Below are positions 52,245-60,358 of a stretch of DNA of 64,000 nucleotides, in pieces (the stretch's first letter is position 1; each line of letters begins with the position of its first letter). Position numbers and translations under genes: made by a program. Under the pieces are notes generated by a model that was given only the letters and a program-made list of their open reading frames with translations, did no database searches and was not told the origin of the DNA. The stretch comes from JAICIG01 sp035532215 (GTDB lineage Bacteria > Planctomycetota > Planctomycetia > Pirellulales > JAICIG01): NCBI GenBank assembly GCA_035532215.1, contig DATKRK010000416.1:22959-86958 (forward strand), written 5' to 3'.

Positions 52245-52289
52245 CTTTTCCAGTTCACCCGGCTGGTAATTATTATTCCGCAGTTTGCG

Positions 52290-52320
52290 AACGCGGCAGG
52301 CTGCCGCGTCTGCAGGCTAC
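52290..52320. repeat. Isolated CGCGGCAGG/CTGCCGCG hairpin unit
   Basis: One inverted unit of the family at 51847-51955, in the 450-bp gap between the small minus-strand gene and typA. Nothing else was recognised in 52321-52619. Confidence 0.6.
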
Positions 52321-52619
52321 GGAATGACCGCCTTTTCACGGAATTCACATCGAATTCCGCGGTGGTTGGCGTTCTCAAGCAGCAGCAGTTGCTCTAGAAT
52401 GATAGGAGCGCGCCATGCTGACTTGGGGCGCCCGGGGCTTTGCCGCACGACAAAGGCGGTAAAACCGTGCGGCCAACCATCGTGGGCAGAAACCAAGGGA
52501 CCGCGTGAAGAGCGTGCCTGCCTAGCTCGATCAACGCAGCCATCCGTCTGCGTGCGCTCCTCCGAAAGAACTCCATCCGCCCGTCGCGCGGGCTCCCGAC
52601 GGGAATATATCGCTAACTA

Positions 52620-54473
52620 ATGGTTAAAATGGAACTTATGTCGCAATCGGTTTGTACCCAACGCCGTACCGATATCCGCAACATCGCGATCATCGCCCAC
52701 GTCGACCACGGCAAGACGACGCTCGTCGACTGCCTGCTGCGGCAAAGCGGCGAGTTCCGCGCCAGCCAGCTTGTCGGCGAGCGGATTCTCGACTCCAACG
52801 ATCTGGAGCGCGAACGCGGAATTACGATCCTCGCCAAGAACATCGCCATTCCCTACAAGGGGGTGAAGATCAACCTGATCGACACGCCGGGCCACGCCGA
52901 CTTTGGCGGCGAGGTCGAACGCGTACTGCGGATGGCTGACGGCGCTTTGGTGCTGGTCGACGCCGCCGAAGGCCCGATGCCGCAAACCCGCTTCGTGCTC
53001 TCCAAGGCGCTCGAATGCGGCCTCAAGCCGGTCGTCGTGATCAACAAGATCGATCGCTCCGACGCCCGGGCCGAAGAAGTGCTCAACGAAACCTTCGAGC
53101 TGTTCATGGAACTGGGCGCCGACGAGGCGCTCGGCGATTTTCCCTATATCTTCGCCAGTTCGCGGCAGGGCTTCGCCACGCACAACCAGAACGAACCGGG
53201 CGACTCGATGAAGCCGCTCTTGGATCTGGTGCTCTCGGCCGTGCCGGGGCCGGAGGTCGACGCCGATTCGCCGCTGCAGATGCTGGTCAACACGCTCGAT
53301 TGGTCGGAGTTCGTCGGCCGCATCGCCATCGGCCGCATCCAGTCGGGGACGATCAAACGCGGCCAGCGCGTGGCGCTGATGCAAGCGGACGATGCCGTCA
53401 CCGTTTCGAAAATCAACACGCTCTACGTGTTCGACAAACTCGGCCGCACTGAAGTCGAAGAGGCCACGGCCGGCGACGTGGTGGCGGTCGTGGGTCTGGA
53501 AGACGTCGAAATCGGCGACACGATTAGCGATGCCGAGGTCCGCCGGGCCATGCCGCGCGTCGAAGTCGATCAGCCGACGTTGGAAATGGTGTTTTCGATC
53601 AACAGTTCGCCGCTGGCCGGTCGCTCGGGCAAATACGTCACCAATCGCCATTTGCGCGACCGGCTAATGAAGGAACTGGAGCGGAACGTGGCCTTGCGGG
53701 TCGGGCCGATCGAAGGCAGCGAAGCGTTTGCCGTCTCGGGCCGCGGGCTGCTGCACCTGTCGGTATTGATCGAAACGATGCGCCGCGAAGGCTTCGAACT
53801 CTCGGTCGGCAAGCCGCGCGTGATCACGCGCGAGCACAACGGCATCGTCGAAGAGCCGTTCGAAACGCTCATCGTCGAAGTGCCGCCCGACCGGCTGGGC
53901 GCCGTGATGGAACTGACCGGCGCGCGCCGCGGCCAAATGCTCGAAATGCACACCCGCGGCGAATACTCGCACGTGGCGTTTTCGATTCCCGCACGCGGAT
54001 TGATCGGCTTGCGGACCCGGCTGCTCAACGCCACGCAAGGCTTGGCCATCATGCACCACCGCTTCGACCGCTACCGGCCGCTGGAGGGCGACATCCCCGG
54101 CCGCCCGACCGGCGTGCTGGTGTCGATGGTCGCCGGCAAGGCGGTGGCCTTCGGGCTCGACGGCTTGCAGGAGCGGGCCGAAATGTTCATCGGCCCGGGC
54201 GACGAAGTTTACGAAGGCATGATCGTGGGCGAGAACAGCCGCACGGGCGACATGCCCGTCAATCCGACCAAGGAAAAGAAGCTGACCAACATGCGAGCCT
54301 CGGGCAGCGACCGCAACATCCTGCTCAAGCCGCCGCGGGTCATGAGTCTGGAGATGGCGCTGGAGTACATCGAAGAGGACGAGTTGGTCGAAGTCACGCC
54401 CACGCACATCCGTTTGCGCAAGATTCTGTTGAGCGAAAACGACCGCAAGCGGGCGGCGCGGCAACGGAACTGA
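52620..54473 (+). CDS. typA: Translational GTPase TypA/BipA
   Basis: The 617-aa product has G1 AHVDHGKTT (residues 26-34), RGITI (switch I), DTPGHADFGG (G3), NKIDR (G4), domain II, the EF-G-like domain III, domain V, and the BipA-specific C-terminal domain ending MALEYIEEDELVEVTP. It binds 70S ribosomes and supports ribosome assembly at low temperature and under stress. Several Met codons are possible (52620, 52629, 52638), with no clear Shine-Dalgarno. A 100-bp stretch of its 3' part (54239-54338) is repeated 2.2 kb downstream beyond the restriction-modification genes. Confidence 0.96.
   Translation: MVKMELMSQSVCTQRRTDIRNIAIIAHVDHGKTTLVDCLLRQSGEFRASQLVGERILDSNDLERERGITILAKNIAIPYKGVKINLIDTPGHADFGGEVERVLRMADGALVLVDAAEGPMPQTRFVLSKALECGLKPVVVINKIDRSDARAEEVLNETFELFMELGADEALGDFPYIFASSRQGFATHNQNEPGDSMKPLLDLVLSAVPGPEVDADSPLQMLVNTLDWSEFVGRIAIGRIQSGTIKRGQRVALMQADDAVTVSKINTLYVFDKLGRTEVEEATAGDVVAVVGLEDVEIGDTISDAEVRRAMPRVEVDQPTLEMVFSINSSPLAGRSGKYVTNRHLRDRLMKELERNVALRVGPIEGSEAFAVSGRGLLHLSVLIETMRREGFELSVGKPRVITREHNGIVEEPFETLIVEVPPDRLGAVMELTGARRGQMLEMHTRGEYSHVAFSIPARGLIGLRTRLLNATQGLAIMHHRFDRYRPLEGDIPGRPTGVLVSMVAGKAVAFGLDGLQERAEMFIGPGDEVYEGMIVGENSRTGDMPVNPTKEKKLTNMRASGSDRNILLKPPRVMSLEMALEYIEEDELVEVTPTHIRLRKILLSENDRKRAARQRN
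54239..54338 (+). repeat. Upstream copy of a 100-bp direct repeat (within typA)
   Basis: This segment, encoding about residues 540-573 of TypA (through KEKKLTNMRASGSDRN), recurs at 56476-56575 with roughly six mismatches. The two copies bracket the restriction-modification cassette. Confidence 0.85.
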
Positions 54474-54536
54474 GGCGGACAGCGAATTCAATCGTTGTCA
54501 ATCGGCCGACGCATCGGCGTGATTGCAACAGCGACC

Positions 54537-55562
54537 TTAAAACAGCGATTTTTGCTGTTCCAGGATCTCGAGCGAGTTCTTTCCCGAGCGAGCCGCATCC
54601 ACGAACGCTTTAACTCGATCGAGCGGCCATTCGGCCATAAAGCGAAATGCCGACGCAATGGCGTAGTCGCGTTCGCATTCCACGCCAATCCAACGCCGGC
54701 CTAGCGCTTCCGCGGCTTGGCCCGTGGTATTCGATCCGCAAAAGATATCCATGACGGCATCGCCGGGATCGGTCAACAAGTTAATGAAAAAGCTGGGCAA
54801 TGCGCTGGGAAATCGAGCAGGATGCGGCTCGAATCCGAACTGCTTGCAAAGTCGAATGTGGATTGAGTTGCTTTCCGTGTTCGGATATTGCAATAGATTC
54901 GCCGGGATGGCGCCGCCGTTGTCTTTGCCGAATCGGGCAGAGATTTCATGCCCCGAGGGACGATCCTTCGGTCGGTAGAATTTCTCCGGGTCTTCGATCA
55001 ATTTCTTCATGCGGTCGCTGTAGGGGGCCAAGACGTTTCGGATATCCGCTTTAGGATTCTCGGCCTTCGACAGCCACCAAACCGTGTTGACAGAATCCTT
55101 GGCCCGGATTTTCCGCTTGTTGACCCATTCGATCGGGGAGGGCAACTTTGCTGGGTTGTGCCAAAAAAACTCCTCCGCCAGATGAAATCCGTGTTCGTCG
55201 CAGAGCCGCAGCAGAACTCGAAAATTGTAGAGCGACCTGACGGGCTTTCCTCGCTGATAAGCGCCGCCTAGGTCGAGCACGAAACTGCCCGTCTCTTTGA
55301 GGATTCGCTTGACGAGGGGACCGAAGGAAACGAGCCAGTCGACGTACGGGCCTTGCTCGAGGTTCCCGTAAGACTTTTGCCGGAGAAGCGCGAAAGGCGG
55401 CGACGTGACGACCAAATCGATCGAGTCTGCCGCGATGGTCGGAAGGTACTCTTCGGATCGTGCAACGATCGTTTTGCCCAGCCTGGTGCGATAAAGTTCG
55501 GTCCCGGGGCCGAAGTTTCTCGGCTCGTCGGTCGCTCGCCGAGCGATTGCGGGTCGAAGCAT
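54537..55562 (-). CDS. PvuII-type DNA N4-cytosine methyltransferase
   Basis: Residues 53-57 (TSPPF) are the catalytic motif IV of N4-cytosine and related methyltransferases; the SAM-binding motif (DIFCGSNTTGQAAEALGRRW) lies near the C-terminus, so the order is that of beta-class enzymes. The ATG at 55562 follows GGCGAGGG closely; a TTG at 55586 would add eight residues. The product is 341 aa. Together with the adjacent endonuclease, which is a clear PvuII homologue, this predicts protection of CAGCTG by N4-methylation of the inner C. The gene is divergent from the C and R genes, as in the PvuII system. Confidence 0.9.
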   Translation of the reverse strand: MLRPAIARRATDEPRNFGPGTELYRTRLGKTIVARSEEYLPTIAADSIDLVVTSPPFALLRQKSYGNLEQGPYVDWLVSFGPLVKRILKETGSFVLDLGGAYQRGKPVRSLYNFRVLLRLCDEHGFHLAEEFFWHNPAKLPSPIEWVNKRKIRAKDSVNTVWWLSKAENPKADIRNVLAPYSDRMKKLIEDPEKFYRPKDRPSGHEISARFGKDNGGAIPANLLQYPNTESNSIHIRLCKQFGFEPHPARFPSALPSFFINLLTDPGDAVMDIFCGSNTTGQAAEALGRRWIGVECERDYAIASAFRFMAEWPLDRVKAFVDAARSGKNSLEILEQQKSLF

Positions 55563-55631
55563 TCCCTCGCCTTTCAAAGCCTTCAACTTAGCAAAAAGAA
55601 CTCAGGTCGCAATGAATACTATGAGATACGT

Positions 55632-55659
55632 AACCCAAAGTCTGTAGACCTATGAGTTA
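55632..55659 (+). promoter_or_regulatory. C-box-like operator for the controller protein
   Basis: AGTCTGTAGACC at its centre forms a dyad (GTCT-GT-AGAC). It sits between two related direct repeats (CTATGAGATAC near 55615-55630 and CTATGAGTTAC near 55650-55660). Its position in the divergent M/C-R gap and its AGTC-TGTA-GAC core resemble C-boxes, where C protein activates C-R and represses M. Confidence 0.5.
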
Positions 55660-55714
55660 CCATTCCGCAGACTTGCTGTCAACCGGCGTTTAGTTGAATT
55701 CGGCGAGAAATGGC

Positions 55715-55924
55715 GTGAGCAACATCCGTGTCCGTTTCGGGAACCAGTTGCGAGTCATCCGAGCCGCCCGAGGGATTTCTCAAGAAGAGCTAGCTCATCG
55801 AGCAGGACTGCACCGAACTTACATCAGTAGCGTGGAACGCGGCGAAAGAAACGTCACCCTGGAAACGGTCGAGAAGCTGGCCAAATCGCTGGAGCTCCCG
55901 ATGACGAAGCTCATGCCCGATTAG
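55715..55924 (+). CDS. Restriction-modification controller (C) protein
   Basis: The 69-aa XRE-family protein reads FGNQLRVIRAARGISQEELA, HRAGLHRTYISSVERGERNV, TLETVEKLAKSLELPMTKLM, a five-helix controller fold that binds DNA as a dimer. The GTG at 55715 is the likely start; a TTG at 55694 would add seven residues. C proteins delay endonuclease expression after entry into a new host and control methylase level. It precedes the endonuclease gene by nine bases in the same reading frame. Confidence 0.9.
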   Translation: MSNIRVRFGNQLRVIRAARGISQEELAHRAGLHRTYISSVERGERNVTLETVEKLAKSLELPMTKLMPD

Positions 55925-55933
55925 CGCCCCTCG

Positions 55934-56470
55934 TTGAGCAATTCCGTGCGACGTAAAAAACCTGGCCTGCCAATCTTCAAGCATCACCATGACAAGGCGG
56001 AACTGGACAAGATTTTTCCGCATTTGCGGCTTTTGCAATCGCTTGCTCGAAAACACGGCATTCAAGATATTTTCCAGGACAACGGCGGCAAGTTGCTGCA
56101 AATCGCTCTTGTGACCGGTCTGACGCTGCTTCGCAAGCGCGAAGGCAACGACGCGGTGGATGAAGAGGGAAGGGAATACGAACTGAAGTCGGTAAACGCC
56201 GCACTGACGAGCAGTTTTTCGACCCACCACCACCTCAATCCGACGATCCTCAAGAAGTATCGCTCCGTGGGTTGGATCTTTGCCGTTTACGACGACATTG
56301 AATTGCAGACCGTCTACTATCTGGCCCGCGATCAGTTGGAGCCGTTCTTCTCGAAATGGGAGAAGAAGTGGAACGCCTCCGGCAAGGACATCAACAACCC
56401 CAAGATCCCGTTGAAGTTCGTCGTCGCCAACGGCCACCGCATTTTTCCCGGCGGCAAGCGCAAGGCGTGA
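55934..56470 (+). CDS. PvuII-like type II restriction endonuclease
   Basis: The 178-aa product aligns with R.PvuII (157 aa) at a constant offset of 15 residues: HGIQDIFQDNGGKLLQIALV, REGNDAVDEEGREYELKS, FSTHHHLNP, and KDINNPKIPLKFV. The catalytic residues D49, D73, E83 and K85 correspond to PvuII D34, D58, E68 and K70; H99 and H100 correspond to the base-contacting H84 and H85. Predicted cleavage is CAG/CTG, blunt. The start is TTG at 55934 or GTG at 55946. No insertion or loss of an active-site residue is seen, so the enzyme should be active. Confidence 0.95.
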   Translation: MSNSVRRKKPGLPIFKHHHDKAELDKIFPHLRLLQSLARKHGIQDIFQDNGGKLLQIALVTGLTLLRKREGNDAVDEEGREYELKSVNAALTSSFSTHHHLNPTILKKYRSVGWIFAVYDDIELQTVYYLARDQLEPFFSKWEKKWNASGKDINNPKIPLKFVVANGHRIFPGGKRKA

Positions 56471-56475
56471 ACAAA

Positions 56476-56575
56476 CCGCACGGGCGACGTGCCCGTCAAC
56501 TCGGCCAAGGAAAAGAAGCTGACCAACATGCGGGCCTCGGGCAGCGACCGCAACAGCCTGCTCAAGCCGCCGCGG
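56476..56575 (+). pseudogene. 100-bp partial copy of typA after the endonuclease gene
   Basis: From CCGCACGGGCGACGTGCCCG to GCCGCCGCGG this copies 54239-54338 of typA at about 94% identity. It starts five bases after the endonuclease stop and keeps the typA frame but changes residues (MPVNP to VPVNS), so it is not under typA selection. It is probably a scar of cassette insertion. Confidence 0.85.
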
Positions 56576-56604
56576 CGCAGCGCACCAATCGCAGGACGAG
56601 CGAC

Positions 56605-57654
56605 GTGGTCTACAGCCCTCTGAGTCGCGGTGCGGAAAACGGCGAAGGGCCTCAAGCTGATTCGCCCGCCGATCTCGGCCAGGTTGCCATTGCGGCGGCA
56701 GACGCCTTGCTCGAGGATCTTGAACATGCCCGGCGGCTTTCGGCCGATTGGACCGACGAGGAGTTGGCCTTCGCCTTGCTTCGCGGCGCCATGGACCGCT
56801 GCCTGCACGCTCTGGCCGAAACCGACTGCTGGGGCAAAGCCAATCAGGCGGCCTCGAACGAATTCTGGAAGCGAACCGGCGACTTGCTGGGCTTGGGGTC
56901 GCTGCAAGCTCGGGCCCGCGGCAAGCCGCGCGGCTATGCGGGCGACCACGAAATGTTCGTGCAGTTCTACGAACGGCGCTGCGTCGAACATCCGCTGGGA
57001 AAACTGTTCGACCGCTACTTCCAACTCCAGGCGGCGGTCGAAGCCGTGCGCTCGCGAACCGAGCAAATCGCCGCGGCCATGACGAGCCATTTCCTGCGAT
57101 TGGGCGCCGATCGGCCCTATCGCGCGGTAAGCGTCGGTTGCGGACCGGCGATCGATTTCGAATTGGCGGCGCGCTGGCTCGGCGAACGGCAACGGCAATT
57201 ATCGCTGGCGCTCCTCGATCTCGACGGCGACGCCGTCGAACACGCCCTGGACCGCTTGCGCAGCGTCTTGCACGAAGAGCAATTGCTCGGCGTTCGCGAC
57301 AATCTCTACCGCCTGGCCGACAAACCCAAGTCGGCCGCGCTGGTGCAAGAAGCCGATTTCCTGGTTTGTCCGGGGTTGTTCGATTACCTGTCCGACGAAG
57401 CGGCGATCAAGCTGCTGCGATTGTTTTGGAACGGGCTCAAACCTCGCGGCATGCTGCTGGTCGGCAACTTCGCGCCGCACAATCCGACGCGAGCCTACAT
57501 GGAATGGATCGGCGACTGGCGACTGATTTACCGCGCGCCCGCCGAGCTTGCCAAGCTGGCCGAAGCGGCCGGCATTCCGCGAACGACCTTTCAGATCGGC
57601 GCCGAGCGATTGGGAATCGATCTGTTTCTGCGTGCCGAAAAGCCGGCAGCTTGA
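56605..57654 (+). CDS. Class I SAM-dependent methyltransferase (EF/hydroxypalmitate methyl ester-like)
   Basis: A GTG at 56605 preceded by AGGACGAG gives 349 aa; longer frames would run back into the endonuclease and typA fragment. The GYAGDHEMFVQFYERRCVEH and LGKLFDRYFQLQAAVEAVR stretch and motif I (AVSVGCGPAIDFELAARWLG) match methyltransferases sometimes annotated as 3-hydroxypalmitic acid methyl ester biosynthesis. DLDGDAVEHALDRL is motif II-III and LLVGNFAPHNPTR the later core. The substrate is not known. It probably followed typA directly before the restriction cassette was inserted. Confidence 0.8.
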   Translation: MVYSPLSRGAENGEGPQADSPADLGQVAIAAADALLEDLEHARRLSADWTDEELAFALLRGAMDRCLHALAETDCWGKANQAASNEFWKRTGDLLGLGSLQARARGKPRGYAGDHEMFVQFYERRCVEHPLGKLFDRYFQLQAAVEAVRSRTEQIAAAMTSHFLRLGADRPYRAVSVGCGPAIDFELAARWLGERQRQLSLALLDLDGDAVEHALDRLRSVLHEEQLLGVRDNLYRLADKPKSAALVQEADFLVCPGLFDYLSDEAAIKLLRLFWNGLKPRGMLLVGNFAPHNPTRAYMEWIGDWRLIYRAPAELAKLAEAAGIPRTTFQIGAERLGIDLFLRAEKPAA

Positions 57655-57714
57655 CGCGACGCGGCGGAACGTCGCTGAAATCTAGCGCCTCTTCAAGTCT
57701 GAGTTGATAGGTGA

Positions 57715-57787
57715 GGGTGGCTGGCGGCAGATCGCAGCGATACGAGAGCGTACTGGGGCTTCGCCAAGGCTCAGCCGCCAGCCACCC
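57715..57787. repeat. GGGTGGCTGGCGGC inverted repeat element
   Basis: GGGTGGCTGGCGGC (57715-57728) and its exact inverse (57774-57787) bound a 45-base interior. It lies between convergent genes (methyltransferase and PSP1), so it could also end transcription. It is another dispersed repeat type, seen once here. Confidence 0.6.
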
Positions 57788-57814
57788 GACTGTCAAAATG
57801 GCTTTGAATAGGCA

Positions 57815-58369
57815 CTAGCGATTCCGCGTCGAACAAGCGTCGGCAACGGCGCAGCCGGTCGAGCAACTCGCGCAGCCTTGGCCGGCGGCGGCTTCGGTCC
57901 CGCAATCGGGGCCGCAACCGCGAGCGAGCGTGTCGGCGAACGCGCGGAACTGAACCTGGGCGTCGTAGAGCTCGGCCAACTCGCTCGTGACGGACTGCAA
58001 TTCGGGCGGCTGCTCGCCGAGAAAGTAGAACACCAGCGTCTGGCCGTCGAACAGGTGCTCGACGTCCATCAAGGCGACGGGCAACCCAAGTTCGTCGAGC
58101 CGATGCTGGCAGGCGGCGTAGGCCGCCTGGCGGTTCTTGTTGAGCCGGGCTTCGAGCAACTGGTCTTCGACCGTCATGCCGCGCAGAATCTGCCCGTCGG
58201 CGGCAGTTTGGCTTTCGACGACCGGAGGGGCGAGCACTTCGCCGAGTTCCAAACCTCGTTCGGACCGCACCACCACGCGCGTGCCGCGCGGATAGCGAGC
58301 CGCATCGACCGCTGCAAAGCGGCCGACTTGACTCAGAGCACCGACGCGAACCAGATGAAAACGTGCCAT
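57815..58369 (-). CDS. PSP1 domain protein (RicT/YaaT-like)
   Basis: The 184-aa product begins MARFHLVRVGALSQVGRFAA and contains the PSP1 features RGTRVVVRSERGLELGEVL, the ILRGMTVEDQ segment, and LMDVEHLFDGQTLVFYFLGE. In Bacillus RicT belongs to a complex involved in mRNA processing and sporulation. The tail is Cys-rich (CGPDCG, CASCSTGCAVADAC) and could bind a metal or iron-sulfur cluster, as reported for the Ric complex. The gene is solitary. Confidence 0.85.
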   Translation of the reverse strand: MARFHLVRVGALSQVGRFAAVDAARYPRGTRVVVRSERGLELGEVLAPPVVESQTAADGQILRGMTVEDQLLEARLNKNRQAAYAACQHRLDELGLPVALMDVEHLFDGQTLVFYFLGEQPPELQSVTSELAELYDAQVQFRAFADTLARGCGPDCGTEAAAGQGCASCSTGCAVADACSTRNR

Positions 58370-58503
58370 ACTTGCATTCTGACCGGCTGGCGCCCAGGCG
58401 CCAAGGTCGGGCGATGGTCAACCCAAGGATCGCCTTTTTTGCTTGAGTTTCCCCTTCAGGGCGCGGTAACATCACCCCTCGACGCGAGGGTTTCAACCGA
58501 AAC

Positions 58504-58566
58504 GGAGGGCCGGGCGCCCTCGCCCGGCGTTTGATACGGAGGGCCGGGCGCCCTCGCCCGGCGTTT
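58504..58566. repeat. Two copies of the GGGCGCCCTCGCCCG palindromic repeat
   Basis: Direct copies at 58504-58530 and 58538-58566, each GGAGGGCCGGGCGCCCTCGC then CCGGCG. They lie upstream of the zinc-ribbon/HEAT gene and belong to the family at 35626 and in uvrC. Confidence 0.8.
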
Positions 58567-58685
58567 AGCCCTCGGGAGCACCGGCGGCGGACGCCGCGGC
58601 AGGGCGATTCGAGTCAGTTCAAGTCGATTGCCGCGAGCCGACGCAGTGCCAGCTTTGGGCAGGCTCTTGGATCAGGGCGAACGTC

Positions 58686-60245
58686 ATGACGATCTCGGTG
58701 CAATGCGAGGCGTGCGGACAGGTCTATGAGTTGAACGAGCAGCTCGCCGGCCGGGTTTTTCAGTGCCGGCGTTGCGGGGCATCGCTTCAAGCGCCGGCGG
58801 CCGATCCGACGTTCGGCTTGGCGCCGCCGATCTACCCTGCCGAGCTGATCTACCCGCAGGAACCCGCTTATCCGGCTTCGCAGGATTTTGGCGGCAGCTA
58901 TCTTGCCTCCGGAACGCCGGCGTTGCCGCCGCACACGCGTCGGCGTCGCAAGCAGAACAGCGGTCCGCTGCTTTGGATAGCGGCCGTGGCCGGATCGCTG
59001 TTTGGGTTGACGGTTGTGGCCGCGATGGTCGTGGCGTCGGGCATGGGTCCCGAGGGCTGGGTCACTTTGCTCACAGCGCCAAGTCGCGAGCGCAACAAGG
59101 TGCGGCCGATCACGCCGCCCGAAACGGAGCCCTCACCGGAGTCGATCTTTCAGCAGGGGCTGGGCGCTTGCAACAAGATCAACAGCGCTTTGGCGGGCAT
59201 CTACGACGAGGCCTCGGCGTATCAGCATCGAGACGAACTAGTGGCCGCGTTGCGGGAAGACGGCGAATTAGAGGTTCGCCGTCGCGACGCCGAATTTCCC
59301 GACCTGCCCGCCGAGGAGTTGGAGCGACTGAACGCGATTTACATACCTCAATTCAAGGCCGCCGGCAAACAGGCCGGGCGGGAAACGGCGCGCATTTTGC
59401 AAATTCCTGCAGCGAGGCAGGTTTTGGCGGAATCGCTGCAACAATTCAACGGTATGGACCTAGAAAGGAATCTAAGGCTCTTTTTGGTGCGGCAGTTTTG
59501 CGGAATGTCCATGCCTTCGCCGCAGGCAAACAGCGAACTCTTCGCGCGGTACGCCGAACGCCATGTCGTGGAGATCGTGGTCCAGCAATTGCCCGCTGAA
59601 GCCGTGCAGTCCGTTTCCCAGCGACTCCGAGAGATTTCCAATTGCCAAGCCTCGATGGGCCAGGGAAATGGCGAATCGGCGAGGTTCACCATTGCGCCGA
59701 TCCGCGACGTCAGAGCTTTGGCGGCGAAGATCGATTTTGGCACGGTGACGGTGCTCCACGTTTCGCAGAGTCTGCTGGTCGTCGTGGCGGACGCCTCGAA
59801 ACTCGCCGCATTGCCTCCACCGGCTCCTCCGTCCCCGCCACCCGCGCCGCTCCGTCCGCAGGCGTCCGATCCTCGCGATCCGGCTTTTTATCGACGCAAC
59901 CTGGAAGACCTGTCGAACAGCAATCCCGGCTACCGTCATGCGGCCGCATTCCGACTGCAGTCGGCGGAACCCAAGGAATTGCGAGCCGAAATCGCCCAGG
60001 CGTTCATCAAGATGCTGGGCGATTCCGATAAGTCCCTTCGCCATCTAGCCGTCCAAGCGCTGCCGGTCTGGGCGACCGCCGACGAAGCCGTGCCGTTGCT
60101 GATCGAAGTGTTGCACGATTCCGACGCCGGGCTAGTCGACAAAGCGATCAAGGCCTTGGCGGAATTCAAGGATCTTCGCGCTGCCGGCCCATTGTGCGAG
60201 CAAGCGAACCGGTTCGGCTTTCAAGTCCATGTCGCTACCAACTAG
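58686..60245 (+). CDS. Zinc-ribbon, single-helix membrane protein with HEAT-like repeats
   Basis: The 519-aa product has an N-terminal zinc ribbon (CEACGQVY at 7-14, CRRCG near 28), a Pro/Tyr-rich linker, one membrane helix (about residues 94-118), a central helical domain with no recognised family, a Pro-rich linker near 380 (PPPAPPSPPPAP) and C-terminal HEAT-like repeats (HAAAFRLQSAEPKELRAEIA, LRHLAVQALPVWATADEAVP). HEAT repeats mediate protein binding. The final repeat (ALAEFKDLRAAGPLCEQA) breaks into an unrelated tail just before the integrative element, so the C-terminus may have been cut or replaced. Confidence 0.75.
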   Translation: MTISVQCEACGQVYELNEQLAGRVFQCRRCGASLQAPAADPTFGLAPPIYPAELIYPQEPAYPASQDFGGSYLASGTPALPPHTRRRRKQNSGPLLWIAAVAGSLFGLTVVAAMVVASGMGPEGWVTLLTAPSRERNKVRPITPPETEPSPESIFQQGLGACNKINSALAGIYDEASAYQHRDELVAALREDGELEVRRRDAEFPDLPAEELERLNAIYIPQFKAAGKQAGRETARILQIPAARQVLAESLQQFNGMDLERNLRLFLVRQFCGMSMPSPQANSELFARYAERHVVEIVVQQLPAEAVQSVSQRLREISNCQASMGQGNGESARFTIAPIRDVRALAAKIDFGTVTVLHVSQSLLVVVADASKLAALPPPAPPSPPPAPLRPQASDPRDPAFYRRNLEDLSNSNPGYRHAAAFRLQSAEPKELRAEIAQAFIKMLGDSDKSLRHLAVQALPVWATADEAVPLLIEVLHDSDAGLVDKAIKALAEFKDLRAAGPLCEQANRFGFQVHVATN

Positions 60246-60358
60246 ATACATGCCATAAGTCGTTTTGCAGTCCAATTTTGTTGACCAAGGTGGAAGGGCT
60301 GGTATCATGCGGTTGACACCCCGTTTGACACCTACACACCATTTCCCCGAGGCCAACC

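Noticed and set aside
52285..52620. 111-codon frame leading into typA
   Set aside because: It starts within a dispersed hairpin, has no ribosome binding site and is of random composition.
60246..60358. tRNA gene as integration target of the integrase
   Set aside because: No cloverleaf or TTCRANN-type T-loop was found at the left boundary.
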